Shown: positions 22,301 to 32,329, counted from the stretch's first letter. The stretch: 64,000 bases of DNA from Orientallactaga sibirica (GCA_036365145.1 JAEOAD010000034.1:19187501-19251500); one strand, 5' to 3'. A program made the numbers and translations. The notes: generated by a model from the sequence alone, not told the origin.

Positions 22301-23036
22301 TCAGAGTTGTCCCAGAAAGGGGCTGTAATGCTGCAGCTCTCCACTTCTGGGACGTGCCTGCATAAGCGTGCTGAACCATCTGTAAACCATGCCCTGGTCT
22401 CTCTCCTCTTCAGTCAACTGATCATAGGGCACACCCCATGATGCCATAGGTGCATGCTTGGGGACAGAAGGCATTGAAACAGGAGTAGCAACCATAGGCA
22501 ACCTCCTCATGTAACTTACTTGTGCCTTCAGGGCCTGCTCGAGCCCGATCACGGATATACCACTTCCACTTGATGATGGACTGCTGCTGTGCACGTCCAA
22601 CTTTATGGCCTGGTGGGTCAGATAACACCCAGCTCATAATGGGCAGTTCAGGTCGCATAATAACTTGATGGCCCATTGTCAAGCGTTCAGTTTCTATTAA
22701 GGCCCAATAGCAAGCCAAGAGCTGTCTCTCAAAGGGAGAATAATTGTCTGCAGATGATGGCAGGGCCTTGCTCCAGAATCCCAAGGGCCTCCGGTGTGAT
22801 TCACCTATGGGGGCCTGCCAAAGGCTCCAAACAGCATCCCTATCTGCCACTGACACCTCAAGTATCATTGGATCTGCTGGATCATATGGCCCAAGTGGCA
22901 GAGCCGCCTGCACAGCAGCCTGGACCTGTTGAAGAGCCTTCTCTTGTTCTGGGCCCCACTGAAAACTAGTAGCTTTCGAGTCACTTGGTATATGGGACGG
23001 AGTAACACACCCAAGTGAGGAATGTGCTGTCTCCAA
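22301..23036 (-). pseudogene. ERVL copy B: RT connection region
   Basis: The 204-codon frame at 22422-23036 spans the thumb/connection ([29 protein letters not shown]). It lacks six bases present in copy A near 22496 and continues into a fragmented RNase H start. Confidence 0.8.
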
Positions 23037-23814
23037 AATCCAAATAGGCCCACTAGATGTTGTGCTTCCTTCTTAGTGGTAGGAGGGGCCAGGTGCAACA
23101 ACTTATCCTTCACCTTAGAAGGAATGTCCCTGCATGCCCCACACCACTGAACTCCTAGAAATTTCACGGAGGTGGAAGGTCCTTGAATTTTGGATGGATT
23201 TATTTCCCATCCCCTGATGCGCATATGCTGTACCAGCAACTCCAGAGTGGCTGCCACCTCCTGCTCATTCAATCCAATCAGCATAATGTCATCGATATAA
23301 TGGACCAATGTGACACCTTGTGGAAGGCACAGACGATCAAGATCCCTGCGAACTAAGCTATGACACAGGGTTGGAGAGTTAATATAACCTTGAGGTAACA
23401 CAGTAAATGTATACTGCTGACCTTGCCAGCTGAAGGCAAATTGCTTCTGGTGGTCCTTATGGACAGGTATGGAGAAGAAGGCATTTGCAAGATCAATAGC
23501 TGCATACCAGGTACCAGGAGATGTGTTAATCTGCTCAAGTAAAGAAACCACATCTGGTACAGCAGCTGCAATTGGAGTCACCACCTGATTAAGTTTCCGA
23601 TAATCCACTGTCATTCTCCAAGATCCGTCTGTCTTCTGAACAGGCCAAATAGGGGAGTTAAAGGGGATGTGGTGGGAACCACCACCCCTGCATCCTTCAA
23701 GTCCTTTATAGTGGCATTAATCTCTGCAATTCCTCCAGGGATGCGATACTGTTTCTGGTTCACTATTTTTCCTTGGTAGAGGGAGCTCCAATGGCTTCCA
23801 TTTGGCCTTTCCAA
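22865..23814 (-). pseudogene. ERVL copy B: reverse transcriptase
   Basis: A 249-codon frame (22865-23614) covers most of [25 protein letters not shown], the YIDD catalytic motif at 23288-23299, and the thumb start ([17 protein letters not shown], part of which is deleted in copy A). The upstream N-terminal piece is in another frame (23611-23814); the frame change near 23655-23670 is also present in copy A. The downstream end shifts frame at about 22975. Confidence 0.9.
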
Positions 23815-23869
23815 CCATAATGGCTCTCACCCCACAAGTCAAAGAACCAATGTGGGGTTTTGCCAGCTC

Positions 23870-24225
23870 TAAGTATATCTATCCCAATTATGCATTCTGG
23901 GACTGGGGAAATAACCACAGGATGAGTTCGGGGGACCCACTGGACCTACTGTCAGTCTAACATTTGCCAAAACTCCATTGATCACCTGACCTCCATAAGC
24001 ACCTACTTTAACTGGAGGGCCACGATGCAGTTAGGGTCTCCTGGAATCAATGTCAATTCAGAGCCAGTGTCCAGTAAGCCCCAAAAAGTCTGATTATTTC
24101 CTTTTCCCCAGTGTACAGTTACCTAGCAAAAGGCCGTAGGTCCCTCTGAGGAAGGATAGGACTAAGCTTAATATTGAAACTTTTGGGGATTATGGGAGGG
24201 TCCTTCCTCAAAGGGGGCCACCCCT
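23870..24225 (-). pseudogene. ERVL copy B: aspartic protease, broken
   Basis: Sequence homologous to the copy A protease. The DTGS-encoding stretch is intact (about 24055-24085), but single-base losses (for example near 24030 and 24125) break the frame on both sides of it. Confidence 0.75.
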
Positions 24226-25925
24226 TCAATCAAGGGGTTCAGGATCTGTAAACTGGCTCAAGTCTGGAAACTGGTTAAGAGGCCTTGATTCTCTGTTGCT
24301 ATAATTCAAAGTGGCCTTTGGATTCTTTGCTCTGGAACTTTTCTGCTTATACAGATCAAGCAGGAACTTAGTAGGCTTTTTATCTATTTCACTTCTGGGA
24401 ACACCATGATTAAGCAGCCAGTACCAAAGGTCTACAGAGTCATACTGTTACGAGCATTGTTTTGCCTGCACTGTCCATTACAGTAAACACGCTCACCTTG
24501 CCTTTGGCGATTCAGTGCTGATACTTGGCCCTTGTTACCCCCGAGCCAGTTAGACCCATTGCATCTAAGTCACCTAATGCAGCAACTGCAGTTCCCACTG
24601 TGATGTCTTCTTTACATAAAAGACCAATGATTGGGGACTTTAAGTGTGCTGGTGCTCCTCACAAATCTGTTTCTTATAGTCTTAGTGAAGGGCACATCTT
24701 CTGCACGCTCCCATTGTGGGCTTAAAGATGAGTTTACATGGTAAATCCACTCCAGCATTCCAAGTTCTCTGAGCCTTTTAATCCCTTCATCAACATTAAG
24801 CCAAGGGATATCAGGCAGCTCAAGCTCATTCACAGTAGGCCATCTTTGAATCTATACTTCAGCCAACCAATCAAATAAACTCTTGGCACCTCTTCCAACT
24901 GCATGAGCTGCAGTGTTAAATCTAAAATTCTCTGCTCAGTGGGCCCATTTCAATAAATTCAGCTTGATCTAATTTTATATTCCTTCCTCCATCATCCCAC
25001 ACTCTTAAAATCCATTCCCACATATATTCCCCATGCTTCTGCCTGTACAAGTTAGAAAGCTCCTGAAGTTCTTTAGGGGTGTATCTCACTTCCTCTTGAG
25101 TCACGCTTTCTAACTCCCCTTTAGGGGCATGCCTAGCCTTACGCCTAGTTATAGGCCTTGAGGCAAAGATGGGTGGGCTCTGAGAAGCATCAGCACATCC
25201 TGCAGGGAGGGTCATTACTGCTTCCTCAGACAAAGGAGTGATTCCCTCAGGGGGTGGGGGTGCACCTGCAGCTAAAGGAGAGGAAGCCACATTCTCATGC
25301 AAAACAACTTCTTCAGAATCTGAGAGTTCAATGTCCCCAGATTCTTCAGGGTCTTCCCATACATCCCCATCCCAAGTCATGGGATCCCACTCTTTTCCAA
25401 CCAATGCCCTCACTTTAACTTCTGATAGTTTATGAGGCTGGGAATTGAGCTTACGCTGCAAGTTAGCCAATCTTACAATGAGAGCTTGAGTTTGGTTTTC
25501 TGCAATTCGAGCCCTGTTCTGACTAGACAGGAGATTTTCCTCCAGGGCACCCTTAGAAACCTTCAGATCATGTACGTGGGTCTTAAGCTTGGAATTTTCC
25601 TTTTGGAGCTTCTGCTTTTCCCTCAACAGTTTATCTAGAGATGCCAGAAGAAACCATCCAGCATCATCATTCGTCTTACTTTTCCACAAATATTCAAAAG
25701 TTCTAGATACACAGTCACTAAATTCCTTGCTCCTCACAAGATATGACTCAGAATCACTAAATACATCTATCTCACGGAGTTCGTTAAATAGTTCACACCA
25801 TGGATTATTAGTGCCCTCCTTATTACCACTTTAAAGTGCTCTCCTTATTACCAGCAGAGCCTTTTAGTGGTACTAGAGTTGGAGAACCAACTCCACAGAG
25901 CACCAAGCCTACTAGGGAAATCCAT
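24226..25925 (-). pseudogene. ERVL copy B: gag, broken
   Basis: The ATG is at 25925-25923. The major open part, 24922-25737 (271 codons), has a strongly charged N-terminal coiled-coil-like stretch (roughly residues 35-110), an acidic/proline-rich linker (DIELSDSEE, APPPPEG) and a capsid-like part (RYTPKELQELSNLYRQKHG). The C-terminal part continues in another frame (24612-24833). A stop/frame change at 24840-24925 matches copy A, as does disruption close to the start codon (about 25830-25865). Used alone, it cannot give a full Gag. Confidence 0.85.
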
Positions 25926-25949
25926 CCTTACAATTCTGTTTCTCTAGAA

Positions 25950-25964
25950 CCACTCCTGGTACCA
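25950..25964 (-). other. tRNA-Leu primer-binding site of ERVL copy B
   Basis: Minus-strand TGGTACCAGGAGTGG, five bases inside the 5' LTR; identical to the copy A site at 19813-19827. Confidence 0.85.
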
Positions 25965-25969
25965 CAATC

Positions 25970-26506
25970 TGTATTAGTCAGGGTTCTCTAGAGGAACAGA
26001 ATGGACAGAATGAATTGTATTAAAAGGGGATTTATTGGATTAGCTTACACAGTCCAGCAATAGCAGGTTGCAGGTCCGAGAGTCAAGAAACCTGGTAGCT
26101 GCTCAGTGCACGAGACTGGAGGCCTCAGCAGTCCCAATCCGGCACGGAGGGCCTGAAGGCTTCCTGGAGAGACGCTGCTCTTCAGTCCACCCTGGTCTTC
26201 AGTCCACACTGGAGAGCAGCAACACCAAGCAGCAGGTACCAAGCAGAAAACACCAAGCAGCTAGTAGCACCGGCAGCCAGGTGGGAGAGAGAGAGCCTTT
26301 CTTCCCAGAGCTCCTTTTTATCAACCAGCCCCCTCCTCCAAGAGGGGCCGCCCACTCTGGGCCGCCCACTCTGGGGGAAGGCTTACCCCTGAGGGAAGGA
26401 TTCTCCCTTTAGTTAATCCTTCCTAGAGGCAGCCTCAGAAACACACTTATGAGGAATGTCTGTGGATTCCTAAACAAATCAAGTTGACACAAACTTAACC
26501 ATCACA
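25970..26506 (-). repeat. ERVL LTR 3 (5' LTR of copy B)
   Basis: 537 bp. Terminal inverted dinucleotides are intact. It carries about five private substitutions (for example near 26093, 26115 and 26146-26150). In this orientation it would be the transcription start of the array. Confidence 0.92.
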
Positions 26507-26513
26507 CCTGGCT
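26507..26513 (-). repeat. B1 remainder and right target duplication
   Basis: CCTGG (26507-26511) duplicates 13706-13710, and CCTGGCT completes the 5' end of the B1 interrupted at 13710. Confidence 0.8.
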
Positions 26514-26554
26514 ATAAAATATATATTTAAAAAGACAATAAAATAAAGAACATT

Positions 26555-27287
26555 GCTTAGCAGGAGTTGGATGTTCTCTGTGTTTATCTCATTCAGCTTT
26601 TTTCTTGTGTCGTGTTCACCAAGAACGCTGTACTCTTGCCCTTTCCCCTGCATTACTCTATGGTTTCAGCTGGGGCCCTGGTGAGGTGTGATTGGCTGAT
26701 CCTCCCTTCAGGTTCGTTGTCCATCTGAAAAAGATAAGCAAATTCTCCAATGGAGAGAGAAGTTAGTACTAGATAGATGGGATGGCCATAGATATTTTGG
26801 AGGGAATTTTATATGCGTAAGCCCTCTTCTAGCCCACATTTGGTGGTATCTTGATTTTGGAGACTGAGCTCATTTTTTGTGCCTGGTTTTGATTAATATC
26901 CCAGTTCCAGCAATGAATTCCATTCCACTGAGTGGATCTATTAGCCAAATCAAGAGCAGTTGGTTACCCACCATGGCTGTGTGCCACTACTGCACTTGTT
27001 TGAGCATTACATCAGGTTGTTTCCTGCTAGGTAGCTTAAACTGTGAGTTGTTTGGACAGATGTCGGCCATTTTCCCCCAGTTGGTCGTGTAGCACCCTCT
27101 GGCACTAGACTAGCTAACTGTCTGGGGACTGACCTTCTTCCAGATTTTGATCAAGTCTCTCCATGTTTGGTCTCACACACATATGCTATCTTCAAAAGTA
27201 GGGTCTTACCCTTAACCTTTGGTGGGTCATCAAGAACTATGACAGAAATCTGTCTTTTTTGGGAGAGCTTGTAGGTGTCTCAGATCA
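26555..27287 (-). mobile_element. L1 3' UTR segment, inverted part
   Basis: Antisense L1 3' UTR, collinear with about 9387-10130 of the upstream L1: GTTTCAGCTGGGGCCCTG, CCATTCCACTGAGTGG, ACCATGGCTGTGTGCC. It stops at 27287, where the sequence flips to the sense strand. Read together with the next feature it is a 5'-inverted L1. Confidence 0.8.
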
Positions 27288-27575
27288 ATAGCTAAGCCAG
27301 ATATCCAGAGACACAGAGGCTCCCAAAACCTCACCACTGAAGCAGAACTAAAATGGCCCCAATGTGGCTCAGGGAAATTCGCAGAAGAGGGGGCGGAAAA
27401 GTGTTAGAGCCACAAGTTGGGGCATTATGCACAGAGACTTGGCCTATCCCCCATAACTCTTGACTAACCTCACAATGCATGACCCACATTTCCTGTTGAT
27501 GAGGGTCCCTTTGGAAGAGGGAGGACAGGGAGGAGGATAATGGATAATTTTAATAAAAATAAGTTATTAAAAAAA
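27288..27575 (+). mobile_element. L1 3' end, sense part with A-rich tail
   Basis: From CCAGATATCCAGAGACACAG onward the sequence is the reverse complement of about 9380-9083, ending in TTTTAATAAAAATAAG and an A-rich tail. The inverted segment immediately upstream is the adjoining 3' UTR part, so the two pieces are one insertion with an internal inversion. Confidence 0.8.
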
Positions 27576-28279
27576 TGCTACTTCTGTAACACCAATGGTC
27601 CTCCACCAGTGAAGGGCAACTGCTGAGTGAAAGACGGAGGAGGACTGGAAGAGCCTCTGGAGAATTATGGCTACTCTGTGGTACTTGCACTCAGTCCTGT
27701 GCTGCCAGGAAATGCAGGATTTTTATTAAGACTATGATAAATACAAAATTATGGATTTATATACACACATATATGTTTGTTAAATATCTTTATGTTTAAT
27801 TTCATTTTCACAATAACAGTAACCTTCAGAGTCTAGGTATGTTTAATCTTATATTCATTTTTCAAAGTTCTTGTCTTGTCCAATTAAACTTTTAAAAAGT
27901 AGTAATTTAGAACCAAGCTGTTAGTGCCCACTCAGTCTACTTAAAGCCTCATAAATAATCATGTTAGGCGCTGTGTCTTTGAGATCTAAGACATCCACTT
28001 ATTAAAGCTTTGATTTTAAAAATAATAAAGAACATTGCAATTAAATAGAAAACAATCATCACTGAAAGCAAAAGTTGACAAATTAAGTCCATTAGATGCA
28101 TGCTAGTCTCCTGTCTTTGTAAATATATATTTTTCATAATATAGTTGTTCTTCCTGTTCATTTAAAGTATTGTCTGCACCACCTCTTGCATGCCACAAGG
28201 CAGTGTTAAGTAATTATGACAGAACCAACTGGTCACAAAATTGAAATACTTTTCTCTGGCTCTTCACAGACATACAGTA
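27576..28279. other. Unassigned intronic sequence
   Basis: AT-rich; no gene, RNA or clear repeat recognised. Confidence 0.5.
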
Positions 28280-28500
28280 TAGTTTACATAGACAGGGCTT
28301 CACTATTGGTGGAAGTGTTAGTGGTAGCATGAGAGTGGATAGTACTATACAAAGGACATATGAGTGGTGAGCAGTGAAACTAAGTGGTGGGTGGCCAGGA
28401 GCTAACATCAGAATTTTAGATTTAGTCCTGAGGATAATGGGAAACTTTGCAAGTTTTAAGCAGGACAGTGAGATGTGCAGATGAGGTGTTGTAAGGTATT
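28280..28500 (-). repeat. Probable L2 fragment
   Basis: TTTAGTCCTGAGGATAATGGG then TTTTAAGCAGGACAGTGAG match the order of the L2 antisense body. Diverged; limits approximate. Confidence 0.5.
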
Positions 28501-28539
28501 TAGCAGGGCTCCAGAACCAGTGATCAAATGCAATCAGGC

Positions 28540-28690
28540 ATTCTCAGGGTGGTGTACCTGTAGAATGGTGCCAGACCTCAGCTCTGCTGTTTAGTACCTG
28601 TGAGCTTTAGTTTTCCATATGTAAAATAGGAGGTGCTGCTTCTAATGATGATGACAATGATGATGATATCCCTCGGACAAGTGTTATCAT
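28540..28690 (+). repeat. MIR element
   Basis: CAGCTCTGCTGTTTAGTACCTGTGAG, then TTTTCCATATGTAAAATAGG: the MIR core and 3' motif in order, followed by a short GAT-rich stretch. Confidence 0.6.
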
Positions 28691-28966
28691 AAAGGTGCAG
28701 TATAGTAATAGAGATGGAATACCAGGGTCAGGAGAAATTTTCAATTCATGCTGTATGTCTCAATGATTTTTTGGAATTCTGGGTAATGACTGTGTCAGGA
28801 TGGGAGAATCTGATGGTAGAGTGCCTGGGATTTAATCAAGGATATTATCTAATGCCTTGGAAGTTTCTGCAAAGCCTTCATGGAAGACTGTCACAGCCAT
28901 CCACACACTTACTTTCAGCCTCTCCACCATTATTATCATCATACCTTTTGTCATCTTCTCTTCCAG

Positions 28967-29100
28967 GCCTTCAAAAGTGCACTGATGAGTTCCTACTGGT
29001 GCTCAGGGAAAGGGGACGTGATTGATGACTGGTGCCGGTGTGACCTCAGTGCCTTCGATGCCAGTGGACTTCCCAACTGTAGCCCACTTCCGCAGCCGGT
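28967..29100 (+). CDS. ASTN1: Astrotactin exon (cysteine-rich segment), ASTN1-like
   Basis: A 134-bp internal exon with a polypyrimidine tract and acceptor (TTCTCTTCCAG) and donor GTACGT at 29101. It begins in phase 0 and ends two bases into a valine codon. It encodes 44 complete residues including [20 protein letters not shown], a cysteine-rich segment close to the end of the perforin-like (MACPF) half of astrotactins. Astrotactins are neuronal membrane glycoproteins needed for glial-guided migration. ASTN1 and ASTN2 are similar here; the next exon favours ASTN1. No stop or frameshift is present, so the gene appears functional. Confidence 0.88.
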
Positions 29101-29446
29101 GTACGTATGTATGGTCACTCTTCTTTGGCTACCCTTTCAATTGGCTCACACTCCTGCATGGCCCAAAACAAAAAAAGGCTGTTCCCAGGGTGTCTAACCA
29201 AATGGCTACTATCTATGGAAAAGAAGGAGGGAGGTCTGGCAGAATTGAAATGTGGTATAGGGTAGATACTGACATTGCAGTATGTGCTGTTTTAAAAATG
29301 ATACCTCGTGTTCCATTGTTCCTTCCTTCACTCATCTGCTAGCAAAGGGTTGCTTAATAACTGGTTGCTACCTTTTCATTTCCTGTTTTGGATAATGGGG
29401 CTACTGAGGTAAACAAAGTGTAGAACCTCTCTTCAGGGACTTATTT

Positions 29447-29880
29447 TATTCATTTGCTAGTTCTGACCACCTGCTGGGTGTCAGGCACTGCATTAGACAG
29501 TATCAGTGAGCAAGATAGGGACAGTCTGTCCATAGAGGAAGCTAATGGTGAGGTGGGAGAGACAGATACCAAAAGCAAATAAGATATTGCTTAAAAGTAA
29601 ATCAGAAAACTAAAGTAAAACAGAGAATTTGTCACAGAGAGACTGATGGTGGAATGCTTTTGGTGCAAGGAAGGGGAGTTAATTAGGAAAATCTCTGTGG
29701 AGAAATCTGAATTGCTGTAGGAGCAGTCAGCCAGATACCAGGTGGTGAGAATCATGGTTCAGGCAGAGAAAACAGCACATGAGAAGGGCCTATCATAGAA
29801 ACGTTATTTGAGGAAATAAAGGAAGGTTGTCTTGCTTGAGAAATTAAGCAGTAATGTGAGGAGAAGTGGGAAGGAGACAA
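29447..29880 (-). repeat. L2 fragment
   Basis: ATTCATTTGCTAGTTCTGACC and CTGGGTGTCAGGCACTGC are the antisense L2 3' end. They are followed by GAGCAAGATAGGGACAG, GGTGGGAGAGACAGA and CAGGCAGAGAAAACAGC in the L2 order. Confidence 0.7.
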
Positions 29881-29939
29881 TGTTGGGAATCCAGAGTCCC
29901 ATAATAAACCTTTATAGGGTGAGAAAAGCCATATAGCAT

Positions 29940-30130
29940 GATTTTCCTTGAAGAGATAGCATTGTATAGCAGGAAGAAAGAGAGTCTTGGCTTGACATAT
30001 ACAAGGTTATCATATGGCCGTGTCCTTGGGTTGCTGTGTGATCTTGTGCAAGCCACTGTCCTTTTCTGCCCCTCCATCTCCATTTTATGAAATGAAGGAA
30101 TCAGACTTAACTTTTTCTGTGGAAGAATCC
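29940..30130 (+). repeat. MIR element
   Basis: GTGTGATCTTGTGCAAGCCACTG followed by CATCTCCATTTTATGAAATGAAG, the standard MIR core and end. Confidence 0.65.
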
Positions 30131-30384
30131 AATTCTAACCTTCTGTCATTCATTTTTGTTATTGATTTAAATAACATTTACTCCAGTTTTCTTTTCTTTT
30201 CAATAAAATAGTGCTATATTTCTCTTTTAGAGATTTATGGGAACTAAAGAATTTACTGATGTGTTTGAAACTGAAGGGAATGGCAAAAAGATTAAATTCT
30301 TCTGCATCTTAAATCACTACCAATTTGTTTTTTTTAAAGGAGCATCATTAAGAACGTATTTTATACAAATAGAAAACTCACCAA

Positions 30385-30570
30385 TGTCCATTGAGCACAC
30401 ACTGAGTATGTGAACTGATTTGCTGAATATCACATTAATCTTGCAAGGGGCTCTTTGTATCTCTGCTTGATGGATGAGAAACCCTGAGAAGTAAAATAAT
30501 TTATCTAAGGCTGCACAAAGCTTGGATGATAGATGGAATAAAGATTAGAATCAAGGTTAAAACCTTTGCA
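30385..30570 (-). repeat. MIR element
   Basis: ATTGAGCACACACTGAGTATGTG, then GATGGATGAGAAACCCTGAGAAG and AATTTATCTAAGGCTGC: MIR read in antisense. Confidence 0.65.
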
Positions 30571-30655
30571 TCATTTTGACTCATGCAGTCAGTTCTTTAG
30601 GACCCTAGCTGATGCCAGCTGGCAAACAAGCAACTTTTCCTGTCATCCCCTGTAG

Positions 30656-30804
30656 GCTGCGGTTGTCCCCAACAGTGGAGCCTTCTAGCACTGTGGTCTC
30701 CCTGGAGTGGGTGGATGTTCAGCCAGCAATTGGAACCAAGGTCTCTGACTATATTCTGCAGCACAAGAAAGTGGATGAATACACAGACACTGACCTCTAC
30801 ACAG
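30656..30804 (+). CDS. ASTN1: Astrotactin exon (start of fibronectin type III domain), ASTN1-like
   Basis: A 149-bp internal exon with acceptor CCCCTGTAG and donor GTATGC. It completes the split valine codon, encodes about 49 residues and leaves one base for the next exon. The product has VEPSSTVVSLEWVDVQPAIG and VSDYILQHKKVDEYTDTDLY, the first strands of the fibronectin type III domain after the MACPF-like region. From memory, these residues fit astrotactin-1 better than astrotactin-2, whose corresponding region is much more divergent. The following exon is not found in the remaining 33 kb. The reading frame is clean. Confidence 0.88.
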
Positions 30805-31424
30805 GTATGCCTTCCCATTTTCCAGCGTATTTGACAGAGAGAAACCAGATGCCCTAATGTCTGTATGGACTTGGCATCATATAGTTTGGGAAAGCACTCT
30901 GAAATTTCATTGCTTAGTGGATTTCTGGTGCCCATCCATATATGCTTTTTGGTATGATTTTGAATAAGGAACAGCAACAATTTGACATTGGAAAGAGTTA
31001 CTCTGACTTGGACCTTCAGTATAATATGTGACTTGAAAAGGATTCATTCTGAAGACAAATTGATCTTTCTCCATGTGGGAAGGCTTGTAGGTCTTGGGTT
31101 TGAAAACTTCAATCTGAAAATATGTTTTGAGGGATGAAATGAGAAAATTCAAACAACTTTTTTAAATGAAATGTACGGAAGTAGTCTGCATAAAGTGAGC
31201 TAGGGTAGAGAATTTTAAATAATTCAAGGCTTCAGAGCTTTGAGCAGGACAACTTTTAAGAGTGTTGCCTTGAGTTGGTACTGAGAACATTATGTCTGAG
31301 TTCTTCTAAATTGCTGACACTTCGAAGAAGCTATGCATTCAGCTGTGACCCAGACTCTGGTCTTACATCTTCTGTCTTGGTGAAGACTTTGATTCATTCC
31401 ATCTTTTCCAGCTAGAATACACCT

Positions 31425-31610
31425 GCTGGGCATCTTCATCTTGTGCCATGCACTGAGTTGTGTGCATTGTGTAGCATCTCATTCAATTGCTGCAGCCTTC
31501 AGAGGTTTGAGGTTTACTGTAACCGTCTCACAAATCAGGACACTGAAACTAACTTGTGTCTACCTAGCTAGTGGTATAGCTAGCAAGTTCATAGTTTTAA
31601 CCCTGAACCC
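31425..31610 (-). repeat. MIR element
   Basis: TTGTGCCATGCACTGAGTTG, ATCTCATTCAATTGCTGC and CAAATCAGGACACTGAAAC in antisense MIR order, ending in CTAGCTAGTGGTATAGC. Confidence 0.65.
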
Positions 31611-31806
31611 AGACAACATTACTGGAAGAATGAAAGAAGTATGTTATTTTGTTATTCAATCAACTGTAAACACAAGAAGGAAAGGTGGGATCTCTCTTAA
31701 GTGCGGTTGAATTCCTAACACATACCATGAAGACTGATATCCACATGTTTGTGGAATAGATACATAATGAATGAATGAAAAAAACCCTCCTTAAATGTAG
31801 AAGTTA

Positions 31807-31972
31807 GCAGGGAGTGGTGGCACATGCCTTTAATCCCACCACTCAGGAGGCAGATATAGGAGGATTGCCATGAGTTTGAGGCCACCTTGAGACTACAGAG
31901 TGAATTCTAGGTCAGCCTGAGCTAGAGCGAGGCCCTACCTTGGGAAAAAAAAAAGAAAAATAAAAGAAAAAG
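31807..31972 (+). repeat. B1 SINE
   Basis: GGGAGTGGTGGCACATGCC through CTAGAGCGAGGCCCTACC with an A-rich tail. Flanked by ATGTAGAAGTT / AAGTAGAAGTT. Confidence 0.9.
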
Positions 31973-31987
31973 TAGAAGTTGCATTGT

Positions 31988-32125
31988 GCATTGGGTGTGG
32001 TGGTGCATGCTTTTAACCACAGCACACAGGAGGCAGAGGTAGGCAGATTTCTGTGAGTTAAGGCCACCATGAGACTACAGCAAAACTCTATCTCGGATAA
32101 CCAAAAAAAAAAAAAAAAAAAAAAA
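31988..32125 (+). repeat. B1 SINE with long A tail
   Basis: GGGTGTGGTGGTGCATGC to a run of about 24 A (32102-32125), lying only 15 bp after another B1 in the same orientation. Missing bases in its second half. Confidence 0.9.
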
Positions 32126-32329
32126 CAGGTGGAAGTTGAGTGTTCAGCATTAAATGCGACATCTCTATCACACCCTTCAATAGCTCTGTACTATAGGAGA
32201 AAAGGTGTGGAAAGAATTAAGAGTCAAAGGATGGGGAGGAGTGTTTTGGAACACTGTTTTCCAGACATAAAGTATTCATTCTATTCATGGCTTTCCAGTA
32301 GTTTTCATTAGAAGCACAAAACCTGCATA

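Larger units (their letters stand above)
13711..26506 (-). mobile_element. Tandem ERVL provirus array (three LTRs, two internal regions)
   Basis: About 12.8 kb of class III endogenous retrovirus in antisense to the host gene. Order on the minus strand: LTR, internal copy B, LTR, internal copy A, LTR. ERVL identity rests on a primer-binding site matching the 3' end of tRNA-Leu, a dUTPase located after integrase, the lack of env, and TGTGATGGTTAA...TAATACA LTR termini. Each unit is about 6.6 kb, the normal length of an ERVL provirus. One CCTGG target duplication flanks the whole array; none flanks the individual units. Both internal regions carry many frameshifts and stops, so neither encodes a complete Gag-Pol. 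Confidence 0.9.
1..28966 (+). other. ASTN1: Upstream intron of the astrotactin gene (ASTN1-like)
   Basis: Everything before the acceptor at 28966 reads as intron on the plus strand. I found no exon in it with convincing splice sites and coding content; short open frames fall in repeats or lack recognisable similarity. It contains the ERVL array, two L1 copies and scattered SINEs. An upstream exon of this gene must lie outside the window, unless a very short one was missed. Confidence 0.6.
29101..30655 (+). other. ASTN1: Intron between the two astrotactin exons
   Basis: 1,555 bp with GT...AG ends (GTACGT; CCCTGTAG). It separates a 2-base from a 1-base codon remainder, so the spliced frame is continuous. 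It contains an L2 fragment and two MIRs. Confidence 0.85.

Noticed and set aside
13786..26242. A 65-codon antisense open frame repeated three times (13786, 19907 and 26045) as a possible small gene family
   Set aside because: It is simply the same part of the three LTRs read in one frame; the repetition comes from the LTR, not from selection on a protein.
13711..26506. An env gene in the ERVL array
   Set aside because: Only about 0.3 kb of sequence lies between the pol tail and the polypurine tract in each copy, with no surface or transmembrane features, as expected for ERVL.
28967..30804. Assignment of the exons to ASTN2
   Set aside because: The second exon's SSTVVSLEWVDVQPAIG and KVSDYILQHKKV fit astrotactin-1 as I remember it; astrotactin-2 differs strongly at these positions. 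A protein alignment would settle it.
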